This document shows, piece after piece, positions 39,719 through 47,451 of a stretch of 64,000 nucleotides of DNA. Source of the stretch: Chloroflexota bacterium (lineage in GTDB: Bacteria; Chloroflexota; Anaerolineae; Anaerolineales; Villigracilaceae); the NCBI GenBank assembly GCA_021414245.1, contig JAIOOU010000007.1, forward strand, positions 248,001 to 312,000. The letters run 5' to 3'. Made by a program: the position numbers and the translations under genes. The notes under the pieces were generated by a model. It ran no database searches. It saw only the letters and a program-made list of their open reading frames with translations, and was not told where the DNA came from. Numbering within the stretch: position 1 is the first letter of the stretch; each line of letters begins with the position of its first letter.

Positions 39719-42448
39719 ATGCGATTGATCCGGACCTTATTTCTGTTGATTTTCATAACCGCACTGCTGGTACCTGCTCCGGTCCAGGCTCAGCCTTCCG
39801 AGTCCACATCGGCGGCTCAGGTGATTTTGAACTCGATGACCCCCGAGGAGCGGGTGGGTCAACTTTTTCTTGTCACCTTTTCCGGATCGGATACCGGGAC
39901 CACTTCCCAGGTCCATGATCTGATCACACGTTTTCATGTGGGCGGAGTGATGCTGCTTGCCCAGAACAATAATTTTACGGCCGATACGATCTCACAAAGT
40001 CACGACTTGATCGGAGCGCTTCAAAGATTGGAATGGAATAATTCCGTCAATCCCGAACCGGATTCGATTACCGGCCTGATCACGGAAACAGCCTACATTC
40101 CGCTTTTTGTCGGTATTGCCCAGGAGGGGAATGGATATCCGACCGATCAAATATTGAGCGGCCTTACTCCGCTGCCCAGTGAAATGGCGATTGGTGCAAC
40201 CTGGAACACCGATTATGCAAAACAAGTGGGGGAGGTTCGCGGCGCCGAACTTTCTGCGCTGGGGTTTAATATGTTTCTGGGTCCGTCCCTGGATGTTCTG
40301 GATGCACCCACTACATCCGGCGGAGACCTTGGCGAAAGAGTGTTCGGCGGTGATCCTTTCTGGGTGGGCGAAATGGGCAGTGCTTATGTGGCGGGCCTGC
40401 ACTCCGGAAGCGGCAATAAGCTGCTGGTAATCGCAAAACATTTTCCGGGAGTTGGTGGTTCCGATCGCCTGCCGGAAGATGAAGTCTCCACGGTCCGCAA
40501 ATCGATCGAGCAACTCAAGCAGATCGAGTTCGTACCCTTTTACAAGGTTACAGGCAATGCTGTGTCGAAAGAATCCACCGTGGATGGATTGCTGGTTTCA
40601 CACATCCGGTATCAGGGATTTCAGGGAAATATCCGTGCCACCACCAAACCGATCAGCTTTGATCCCCAGGCTTTGAAGCAGATCCTGGCCTTGCCTCAAT
40701 TTGCAGACTGGTATTCCAGCGGCGGGTTGGTGATCAGCGATGATCTCGGTACCCGGGCGGTCAGGGATTTTTACGAATCCGGCGGTGTGCCTTTCAGCGC
40801 CCGGACTGCTGCGCGGGATGCATTTCTGGCTGGAAACGACCTTGTATATCTTGGGAATATCAAATCCAACGATGCCCCCGATTCCTACACAACCACGAAA
40901 CGCGTCATCGAATTCTTCGCTCAAAAATACCGTGAAGATCCGGCCTTTGCCCGGCGTGTGGATGAATCGGTGGTCCGTATATTGACCGTAAAGCTTGGAC
41001 TCTATAAAACATTCATCCTGCCCAATGTTTTGATGTCCCCAAACCAACTGGATCAGATTGGGACTGCAACGGATTTGACCTTTGACGTGGCCCGCAATTC
41101 CGCAACATTGATCAGCCCGGAGTTGCAGGACCTTGCCTCTGTGATGCCTCTGCCGCCGCAGTCTGATGAACGGATGGTTTTTATTACGGATGCTGAGAAT
41201 GTCCAGCAATGTGCCGAGTGCGCCCAGCAGCCATCCCTGGCGGTGGATGCGCTGCAACAGGCTGTCCTTCATCTTTACGGCCCGCAAAGCGGTAATCAAA
41301 CCACCAACTTCAGGCTTTCCTCCTATGGGCTTCAAAATTTGGAGGCATTGCTGGATAACCTTGATGTTCCGTCCGTCGAGGAGGATATCAGTCGTGCCGA
41401 CTGGGTGGTTATTTCCCTTGCGGATGCATCCCGGGGGCAGCCAGCTTTGATCAGCCGTTTCCTGCGTGAGCGCCCGGACCTCTTGCGTGAAAAGCGTGTG
41501 GTTTTGTTTTCGTTTGGTGCACCTTATTATTTTGATACCACCACCATTTCAAAATTCACGGCCTATTTTGCCCTATACAGCAAACAACCGCAGTTCGTGG
41601 ATATCGCAGCCCGTTTGCTTTTTCAGGAATTGACCCCGGTCGGTGCATCCCCGGTTTCCATTCCGGGGATTGGATATGATCTGATCTCCATCATGGCCCC
41701 CGATCCCGAGCAGATCATTCCGCTCTTTCTGGACCTCGAACCTGTCGTGCAAGACCCGCAGGCCCTGGTCACGCCCGAACCGACTCCGATCCCGCTATTT
41801 CAAATCGGAGATACCATTGCAATTCGCACCGGTGTGATTAAAGACAATAATGGCCATTCTGTCCCGGATGGGACTCCGGTACAATTTTCGATGATGCTTA
41901 CCGGGGAAGGCGGCGGGATTTTACAGCAGGCAGATGCGGTCACAACCCAGGGGGTGGCAAGAGCTGCTTTCGGGCTGGTTAACCCTGGACTGCTGGAAAT
42001 CCGGGTGGTCAGCGAACCCGCCGTGATCTCCGAAGTTCTGCAATTGGATGTTTCGCAATCTGGGGCTGTGGCGGTTACGGTCGTGGTTCCGGAATTGACT
42101 CAATCCACGGAGCCGACACCTCAAGCCCCGGTTGTGGAAATTGTGAACAGATATGTTTCCCCTGAGGGTCATCCGCGTTTTCTGGGCTGGTTTCTTGCCA
42201 TGTTATTTGTTGTTTTCAGCATATGGATCACGTATAGTACCGGCTCGCGTATTTCCGACCGCCGATCCTCGCTCCGTTGGGCGTTGGGCATTGCTCTCGG
42301 CGGCTTGCTTGCATACAACTATCTTGCCCTGGGATTGTTCGGCATCACAAACTGGCTTATCGCGAGCGGAATGTCCGGGGTGCTGGCATTTGTGTTTCTC
42401 GGGGAAATTGTCGGGTTGATTGCCGGCTGGGTCTGGTCACGGCAGTAG
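39719..42448 (+). CDS. GH3-family beta-N-acetylhexosaminidase-like protein, membrane-anchored
   Basis: A 909-aa exported protein. Signal peptide LFLLIFITALLVPAPVQA, then a GH3 N-terminal domain (about 40-420) with VGQLFLVTFSG, NMFLGPSLDVLD, VIAKHFPGVGGSDRLPEDEVSTV and the Asp in VISDDLGTRAV. The KHFPG-x-G-x-S pattern matches NagZ-like enzymes, although the usual catalytic H-loop is only partly visible. A second domain of about 220 residues and an Ig-like Pro/Val-rich part (VPELTQSTEPTPQAPV) precede two C-terminal membrane helices. Such enzymes remove GlcNAc from peptidoglycan or glycans at the cell surface. The usual bacterial NagZ is half this size. Confidence 0.87.
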   Translation: MRLIRTLFLLIFITALLVPAPVQAQPSESTSAAQVILNSMTPEERVGQLFLVTFSGSDTGTTSQVHDLITRFHVGGVMLLAQNNNFTADTISQSHDLIGALQRLEWNNSVNPEPDSITGLITETAYIPLFVGIAQEGNGYPTDQILSGLTPLPSEMAIGATWNTDYAKQVGEVRGAELSALGFNMFLGPSLDVLDAPTTSGGDLGERVFGGDPFWVGEMGSAYVAGLHSGSGNKLLVIAKHFPGVGGSDRLPEDEVSTVRKSIEQLKQIEFVPFYKVTGNAVSKESTVDGLLVSHIRYQGFQGNIRATTKPISFDPQALKQILALPQFADWYSSGGLVISDDLGTRAVRDFYESGGVPFSARTAARDAFLAGNDLVYLGNIKSNDAPDSYTTTKRVIEFFAQKYREDPAFARRVDESVVRILTVKLGLYKTFILPNVLMSPNQLDQIGTATDLTFDVARNSATLISPELQDLASVMPLPPQSDERMVFITDAENVQQCAECAQQPSLAVDALQQAVLHLYGPQSGNQTTNFRLSSYGLQNLEALLDNLDVPSVEEDISRADWVVISLADASRGQPALISRFLRERPDLLREKRVVLFSFGAPYYFDTTTISKFTAYFALYSKQPQFVDIAARLLFQELTPVGASPVSIPGIGYDLISIMAPDPEQIIPLFLDLEPVVQDPQALVTPEPTPIPLFQIGDTIAIRTGVIKDNNGHSVPDGTPVQFSMMLTGEGGGILQQADAVTTQGVARAAFGLVNPGLLEIRVVSEPAVISEVLQLDVSQSGAVAVTVVVPELTQSTEPTPQAPVVEIVNRYVSPEGHPRFLGWFLAMLFVVFSIWITYSTGSRISDRRSSLRWALGIALGGLLAYNYLALGLFGITNWLIASGMSGVLAFVFLGEIVGLIAGWVWSRQ

Positions 42449-42473
42449 TAATGCATTCTTATTTCGTTTATGG

Positions 42474-42504
42474 ACTGCGGCGGTTCAAAACGCTGCAGTT
42501 TTAA
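42474..42504 (+). terminator. intrinsic terminator of the GH3 gene
   Basis: ACTGC-GCG and CGC-GCAGT arms (42474-42499) surround GTTCAAAA with one-base bulges; TTTAAATT follows. Confidence 0.55.
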
Positions 42505-42570
42505 ATTAAAATCGTCTCCACATAAAACATGTTATAAATAACCGCCACTTAATTTGACAAGGAGAACTTC

Positions 42571-43581
42571 ATGACGGCACAGAAGAAGGCAGGCAGGGAA
42601 AAGCAACCCCCGATCCTGTTTAATAAAACCCAGGCGATCATCGGCAAGGTCAACAAGCTTCTGGGCGGCACCCTTGTGACTTATTTCAATAATCCGCGCG
42701 GGAGCGTTTGTCATGATGACGTGCTGGCCTTTTACGAACTTCTTGAAAAGATCGGACATCAGGAAAAGATCTATTTGTTTATCAAATCGAGTGGAGGGAA
42801 TGGTCAGGCCTCCCTGCGTCTCGTCAACCTGCTGCGCCAGTATTGCAGGGAGGTGGTTGCCCTGGTCCCGTTGGAATGCGCCTCCGCTGCGACCATGATC
42901 GCCCTCGGGGCGAATGAAATCCATATGGGACCGATGGCTTATCTTACGCCGGTGGACACCTCCCTCACACATTCCCTTTCGCCTATTGATCGCGATAACG
43001 ACCGGGTCAGTGTCAGCCTCGATGAACTGACGCAGGTGGTCCGCTTATGGCAGGCCCAAAACGGGGAAGCCAGGGAAAATCCCTATCAGGAATTGTTCCA
43101 ACATGTTCATCCGCTGGTGATTGGCGCGGTTGATCGGGCCGAATCCCTGTCCATTATGTTGTGCAAGGAATTGCTGGCTTATCATATTGAAGATGACCAG
43201 ATGCAGGACAGGATCGCAGGTGCGTTAAATGCAAAATATCCCTCGCATGGTTATCCGATCCTGTTTGAGGAAGCCCATCGGATTGGATTAAAGGTAAGTC
43301 ATCTTTCCCCGGAGATCAATTCGCTTTTGCTTGAACTCAATGAACTGTATAGTGAGATGGGTCAGCGTGCCACCACGGATTTTGATGATACGCATGCGCA
43401 TGGGAATGAGATCATTAATATTTGGGAGTCGACCGGCGTGCTTGTCTATTATCAGCAGGACAAGGATTGGTTTTACCGAACCGAGGAACGCCGTTGGATC
43501 TCGCTGAACGATATCAGCAGTTGGCGCAGGGTGGTGAGGATGGGGAACAAGGTCGAAAAGTCAATTTTGCATATTGCCTGA
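42571..43581 (+). CDS. SDH-type (ClpP/crotonase-fold) serine protease
   Basis: A 336-aa protein of the serine-dehydrogenase-proteinase type. IYLFIKSSGGNGQASLRLVNLLRQYCREVVALVPLECASAATMIALGANEIHMGPMAYLTPVDTS has the ClpP/SppA-like oxyanion glycine pair and the nucleophilic Ser in ECASAAT. It lacks a signal peptide, so it is cytoplasmic. The C-terminal part is alpha-helical and ends in VLVYYQQDKDWFYRTEERRWISL, which resembles a small beta-barrel. SDH proteinases form rings with an internal chamber and cut unfolded proteins. Substrates here are unknown. Confidence 0.86.
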   Translation: MTAQKKAGREKQPPILFNKTQAIIGKVNKLLGGTLVTYFNNPRGSVCHDDVLAFYELLEKIGHQEKIYLFIKSSGGNGQASLRLVNLLRQYCREVVALVPLECASAATMIALGANEIHMGPMAYLTPVDTSLTHSLSPIDRDNDRVSVSLDELTQVVRLWQAQNGEARENPYQELFQHVHPLVIGAVDRAESLSIMLCKELLAYHIEDDQMQDRIAGALNAKYPSHGYPILFEEAHRIGLKVSHLSPEINSLLLELNELYSEMGQRATTDFDDTHAHGNEIINIWESTGVLVYYQQDKDWFYRTEERRWISLNDISSWRRVVRMGNKVEKSILHIA

Positions 43582-43626
43582 TTTTTGGGAGTTTTATGAA
43601 AGGTTTTTGTAAACCCATTCAATTTG

Positions 43627-43662
43627 CAAAACCTGTACAAAACCTGTGCAATCTGATAGAAT
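43627..43662 (+). promoter_or_regulatory. tandem 11-bp repeat over a putative promoter
   Basis: CAAAACCTGTA (43627-43637) and CAAAACCTGTG (43638-43648) are adjacent direct repeats differing only at the last base. TAGAAT at 43657-43662 could be a -10 box. The repeat sits one helical turn apart per unit and covers the expected -35. It may be an operator for the peroxiredoxin-like gene. A hairpin with a T tract (43681-43713) lies between it and that gene. Confidence 0.4.
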
Positions 43663-43680
43663 TTGAGGGTCAGATGATGG

Positions 43681-43713
43681 CAAAATCCGTATCTGCAAAG
43701 GTGCGGATTTTTT
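43681..43713 (+). terminator. hairpin with T tract upstream of the peroxiredoxin-like gene
   Basis: AAATCCG and CGGATTT arms (43681-43711) with a loop around TATCTGCAAAGGTG, then TTTTTTGATAA. It could end the protease transcript or act as an attenuator in the leader of the next gene. Confidence 0.65.
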
Positions 43714-43740
43714 GATAAAACAAATTTTGGCAGGGAATTT

Positions 43741-44340
43741 ATGACACAACACAATCAACTTAAGTTCAATGACCCCGCCCCCGATGTCAAAGTATTGGGG
43801 GTAAATGGAAAACCCGTGGCGCTATCCTCACTTTGGAAGAAAAGTGTGCTGGTGCTTGCATTCACCCGGCACTTTGGATGTCCGCAATGCAAGGAAATGG
43901 TGGATCAGCTGATCGATGCGCATCTGGCCCTGACCGGTAAAGGTTTGCAGCTTGCGATCGTTTCCCACGCTTCGCCGGAAGCCGCCAGGGAATTTTGTGA
44001 ACTGCGTGCACCCAGCGCAATCTGTCTCGCAGACCCAAATCGGGAAGCCTATAGGGCGTTCGGTCTGTATCGTGGTACTGCCTGGCAGACCATGCTTTCC
44101 CCGCGAATTTGGATCTCAAATCGCCGCCTGGCGCGCCGGAAAGGTTATAAGCCAGGTCTGCCTCTTGAAGGCCAGGACGCCTACCAAATGTCAGGTACCT
44201 TTATCATAGGCCGGGACGGGCGAATTCGTCTTCCTTATTATTATGAAGATATCGCGGATCACCCACCTGTGGATCTGATTCTGCACGGAGTGATGGGCGT
44301 GGATTGGAAGAAGCCATTCAATTCCGACCCTGTAGTGTAA
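43741..44340 (+). CDS. peroxiredoxin-like (AhpC/TSA-related) protein
   Basis: A 199-aa thioredoxin-fold protein: FNDPAPDVKVLGVNGKPVALSSLWKKSVLVLAFTRHFGCPQCKEMVDQL. The CPQC motif replaces the usual peroxiredoxin Pxx(T/S)xxC, which places it in the AhpC/TSA-2 or PRXL2-like branch. QMSGTFIIGRDGRIRLPYYYEDIADHPP ends it. The likely role is thiol peroxide or disulfide chemistry in the cytoplasm. It lies 29 nt before the ABC permease on the same strand and may be co-transcribed with it. Confidence 0.8.
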   Translation: MTQHNQLKFNDPAPDVKVLGVNGKPVALSSLWKKSVLVLAFTRHFGCPQCKEMVDQLIDAHLALTGKGLQLAIVSHASPEAAREFCELRAPSAICLADPNREAYRAFGLYRGTAWQTMLSPRIWISNRRLARRKGYKPGLPLEGQDAYQMSGTFIIGRDGRIRLPYYYEDIADHPPVDLILHGVMGVDWKKPFNSDPVV

Positions 44341-44369
44341 TTTGAAATTCATGATGGATAAATAATAAT

Positions 44370-45530
44370 ATGAAAAGTTTTTTTCTTGCAACATATCTAG
44401 CGGTAAAGGAAGTGATCCGTAATAAAGGTCGTTTTTTGCTCGTGGCCCTTGTGATTGCGCTCATTACCCTGCTCGTTCTTTTTATTGCGGCCCTTGGGGA
44501 AGGGTTGGCCAACGGAAACCGCCAGTACGTCGCCAATCTGGACGCTCAACTGGTGGTTTTTCTTGAGAAATCGGACTATAGCATATCCGCCAGCCGGCTG
44601 GATACAAACACCGTAAAATCGGTTCGGCGCGTGGACGGGGTGGCGGATGCGGGTCCGATTTACACCTCCAACACCGAGATTGTTTCCCTGCCCGAGCCAT
44701 TGAAGGTTTCTCTGCTCGGAGCGGAAGCCGGACGGCCCGGCATGCCTCCCATTCTCGAAGGCCGTGCCTTCCGCGGGGGGGAGGCGCGCGAAGCGGTCAT
44801 GGACCGAAATGTGGCCCTGCGTTCAAATCTTCAGATCGGCGACATGATCCAGATCCGTTCCACACAGGGAACAAACGACGAATTCTTTGATTTGGAAATC
44901 GTCGGGTTGGTGGATGGTCAATCCTATTTCTTTCAGCCTACCATCTTTGTCCCTGCAGCCACCTGGGAAAAGATCCGGCCGCAATCCGAAGCCGAACTTG
45001 CCAGTGATACCCCGTACCCGAATATCGTTGCGGTTAAACTGGTGGATCCCGCACAGACCGACGCCATGTCCGTGCGGCTGGTCGACAAGGTCCCTAATAT
45101 CGAGGTCGCAGACATTGCCACCACCATTAATACCATCCCCGGATATTCCGCCCAGCAGGGCACAGTACAAACACAGGGTGTGTTTACCCTGCTGATCGGC
45201 ATCCTGGTCATCGGCGGTTTCTTCCAAATTCAGATCCTGCAAAAGGTCCCGCAAATCGGTGTCTTAAAAGCCATCGGGTCCTCCAATGCGGTGGTTGGGC
45301 TTTCCGCAGTAATTCAGATCATCGTTGTAACTGCACTTGGCGTTGGGATTGGCGGTACGATGACCTATCTCTTTTCCCTTGGATTTCCCCCAACCATTCC
45401 CTTGGTTTTTAACGGCACCCGATCCCTGTTCGCGGTGATTTTGTTGCTGTTGATCGGCCCATTCGGCGGCATGGTTTCGATCATCTATGCGGTACGTATT
45501 GAGCCGTTAAAGGCTCTAAGGTTGGGTTAA
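44370..45530 (+). CDS. FtsX/MacB-like ABC transporter permease
   Basis: A 386-aa permease of the DevC/MacB type. One N-terminal helix (RFLLVALVIALITLLVLFIAAL, about residues 21-42), then a large extracytoplasmic domain of about 220 residues (EPLKVSLLGAEAGRPGMPP; AAVMDRNVALRSNLQIGD). Three C-terminal helices begin at VFTLLIGILVIGGFFQIQIL, followed by the FtsX signature KVPQIGVLKAIGSSN. This layout moves lipoproteins, lipids or drugs by mechanotransmission rather than by a classical channel. It couples directly to the ATPase 4 nt downstream. Confidence 0.9.
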   Translation: MKSFFLATYLAVKEVIRNKGRFLLVALVIALITLLVLFIAALGEGLANGNRQYVANLDAQLVVFLEKSDYSISASRLDTNTVKSVRRVDGVADAGPIYTSNTEIVSLPEPLKVSLLGAEAGRPGMPPILEGRAFRGGEAREAVMDRNVALRSNLQIGDMIQIRSTQGTNDEFFDLEIVGLVDGQSYFFQPTIFVPAATWEKIRPQSEAELASDTPYPNIVAVKLVDPAQTDAMSVRLVDKVPNIEVADIATTINTIPGYSAQQGTVQTQGVFTLLIGILVIGGFFQIQILQKVPQIGVLKAIGSSNAVVGLSAVIQIIVVTALGVGIGGTMTYLFSLGFPPTIPLVFNGTRSLFAVILLLLIGPFGGMVSIIYAVRIEPLKALRLG

Positions 45531-45534
45531 ATAC

Positions 45535-46266
45535 ATGAGTAATATTGCACTTGAAGTTCGTGATTTGGTGAAGACCTTTGACCTGGATGGCACCACCATC
45601 AACGCCGTGGATGATGTTTCGTTTCAGGTGCGTTCCGGTGAATTTGTTGCCCTGGTAGGGCCCAGTGGATCAGGAAAAACGACCATGCTGTCGATCCTGG
45701 CTGCCCTTCTGACACCGACCAGCGGCCGGGTTTTGATCGACGGGGAGGACCTGGCGCAAATGAATGAAAAACGACGCGTCAAATTGCGCCGCGAAAAGAT
45801 TGGTTTCACCTTTCAATCCAATAATCTGATTCCCTATCTGACGGCTCGCGAGAATGTGGAATTCATGCTGCGATTGAACAATACCCTTGATCGTACCGGT
45901 CGTGTGCGTTCGGATGAATTGCTTGCCCGCCTGGGATTATCCGACCGCCTGCATAACCTGCCCGCCCAGATGTCGGGCGGACAACAGCAGCGTGTTGCCA
46001 TTGCCCGCGCGTTGATCCACAATCCAGCTGTGGTCTTGGCGGATGAACCCACTGCCTCCCTGGATACGGAACGCGCCTTTCAAGTGGTGGAGACATTTGC
46101 ACATTTGATCCATGAGAAGGAACGTGCCGGCATCATGGTGACCCATGACCTGCGCATGTGCCAGTATGTGGACCGCGTTCTGCAGATGCAGGACGGGAAA
46201 CTGGTCAGGGAATATAAATCCCGCAAGGAGATCAGGGAGTTGGCCCTCGGCGTGCTCGAACATTAA
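45535..46266 (+). CDS. MacB/LolD-type ABC transporter ATP-binding protein
   Basis: A 243-aa ATPase. Walker [21 protein letters not shown]-loop [12 protein letters not shown], signature [15 protein letters not shown], Walker [14 protein letters not shown]-loop [14 protein letters not shown]. MacB/LolD-like ATPases couple to FtsX-type permeases, here the gene 4 nt upstream. The partner periplasmic or TolC components are absent, so the pump is probably a two-protein unit. A strong terminator follows. Confidence 0.94.
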   Translation: MSNIALEVRDLVKTFDLDGTTINAVDDVSFQVRSGEFVALVGPSGSGKTTMLSILAALLTPTSGRVLIDGEDLAQMNEKRRVKLRREKIGFTFQSNNLIPYLTARENVEFMLRLNNTLDRTGRVRSDELLARLGLSDRLHNLPAQMSGGQQQRVAIARALIHNPAVVLADEPTASLDTERAFQVVETFAHLIHEKERAGIMVTHDLRMCQYVDRVLQMQDGKLVREYKSRKEIRELALGVLEH

Positions 46267-46285
46267 AGATTCAAGCAAAGATGAT

Positions 46286-46325
46286 AAAAAAGAGACGCAG
46301 GGTTATAACCCTGCGTCTCTTTTTT
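46286..46325. terminator. bidirectional terminator between the ABC unit and the thioredoxin lipoprotein
   Basis: AAAAAGAGACGCAGGGTT and AACCCTGCGTCTCTTTTT are perfect complements meeting at ATA (46286-46325). It serves the convergent + and - genes. Confidence 0.88.
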
Positions 46326-46863
46326 AATTTTGTCGGGCATGAAAGAAGTTATCTAAAACTGGCCCGAAATTTTCGGGAATGTCTTCTTTCCAGGCCGCCC
46401 CGTCCACTGAATCGCCGGTAGGGAGGCCCTGGTCATCCAGTTTATAGTAGACCGGGATGGCTTCGACATTGAAATTTTTCCCATCCCCCCAGCCCCAATC
46501 ATCCACATCCGCCCGGATCAAATATATCCCTTCGAATGCTTTCAGGGTTAATGGGTCGCCGGATTTAATACTTGCGTCAATCGCCTGACAGGGTGGGCAC
46601 CAGGTTGCATCAAATTCAACAAATGGTGTCTGATGGAGGACCTTTGCCTTTTGTACCTCACCAGCAAGCTGTGTCAAAAGGTCGCCATCCTGTTTCTTGA
46701 TTCTGCTGATGGTGAAGGTGGTTGTGGAGATCGCTTCTGGCTGTGGGGATGACGGTTGGGCGGAAGCAGGCACCGGTGAAGCGGGAGCGTCTCGCTGTCC
46801 AGTAACATAATTACAGGCGAGGAAAATCAAAGGGAAGAGGATCGTGATGGTTTTCTTTTTCAT
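46324..46863 (-). CDS. thioredoxin-domain lipoprotein
   Basis: A 179-aa lipoprotein with signal peptide KKTITILFPLIFLAC (lipobox LAC) and a Pro/Ser linker. The thioredoxin domain has ATWCPPCQAID at about residues 92-102, so the catalytic CxxC is WCPPC, then LIRADVDDWG and IPVYYKLDDQGLPTG. It would reduce or isomerise disulfides outside the cell membrane. It follows the DsbD-alpha-like lipoprotein gene by 7 nt, and the two probably function as a redox pair. See the entry on that gene. Confidence 0.88.
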   Translation of the reverse strand: MKKKTITILFPLIFLACNYVTGQRDAPASPVPASAQPSSPQPEAISTTTFTISRIKKQDGDLLTQLAGEVQKAKVLHQTPFVEFDATWCPPCQAIDASIKSGDPLTLKAFEGIYLIRADVDDWGWGDGKNFNVEAIPVYYKLDDQGLPTGDSVDGAAWKEDIPENFGPVLDNFFHARQN

Positions 46864-46870
46864 GTTTGCC

Positions 46871-47410
46871 TTACGGGATCAGGTTGTCGCCGGGAATTTG
46901 AATGGGAATGACCTTGCCTTCCACTGGCGGACGGCAGCCTCTTTCATTGCATGCCATGTAGGTGACAAGAACCCGGTCATTGAACCATTGATCTCCCTCC
47001 GGCAGGATGATCGGCAGACTCAGGGTGATCGCCCCGGGCGGATAGACCACCAGGTTCTTCGGCTCGAAATCCGGGATTTGTGAGGGAACACTTTCCAGCA
47101 GGTTCCCGCTTGTTTTGATGAGTGAGTCGCTTGCGATTTCGAGCAAGGTCGGCCTGCCCAGTCCATTCGCACCATTTTTGGGGATGTCTTTACTATAAAA
47201 GTGCAGGTCGGAAAGAAGCGGGATGAATGTGGCGGATAAAAAGATTTGGCCATCCCCTTTGTTTTCCAATTTGATTCCTACTTCCACAAAGTTTTCGCGG
47301 TAGGTGGCCAGCTGAATGGTTTCGCCCGGGCGGGGTCCGCTGGGCGATTGACATGCAGATGCGCCAATCAGAATGATCAGGGAGGATATAACCAGTGCGT
47401 TATATTTCAT
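46871..47410 (-). CDS. DsbD N-terminal (alpha)-domain-like lipoprotein
   Basis: A 179-aa lipoprotein, signal LIILIGASAC. The domain has LHFYSKDIPKNGANGLGRPTLLEI, then YPPGAITLSLPIILPEG and the Cys pair in VTYMACNERGCRPPVEGKV. This matches the DsbD-alpha/DsbC-like module, whose two Cys receive electrons from the membrane domain of DsbD. DsbD itself is a three-part protein; here alpha and thioredoxin (gamma-like) parts are separate lipoproteins with a 7-nt gap and no visible membrane CcdA domain. The membrane reductant must be elsewhere. Role as a split DsbD-like pathway is inference. Confidence 0.75.
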   Translation of the reverse strand: MKYNALVISSLIILIGASACQSPSGPRPGETIQLATYRENFVEVGIKLENKGDGQIFLSATFIPLLSDLHFYSKDIPKNGANGLGRPTLLEIASDSLIKTSGNLLESVPSQIPDFEPKNLVVYPPGAITLSLPIILPEGDQWFNDRVLVTYMACNERGCRPPVEGKVIPIQIPGDNLIP

Positions 47411-47451
47411 TGAGAATTGATCCAGATTTAGAAAAAAAACCGGCCCGCAAA

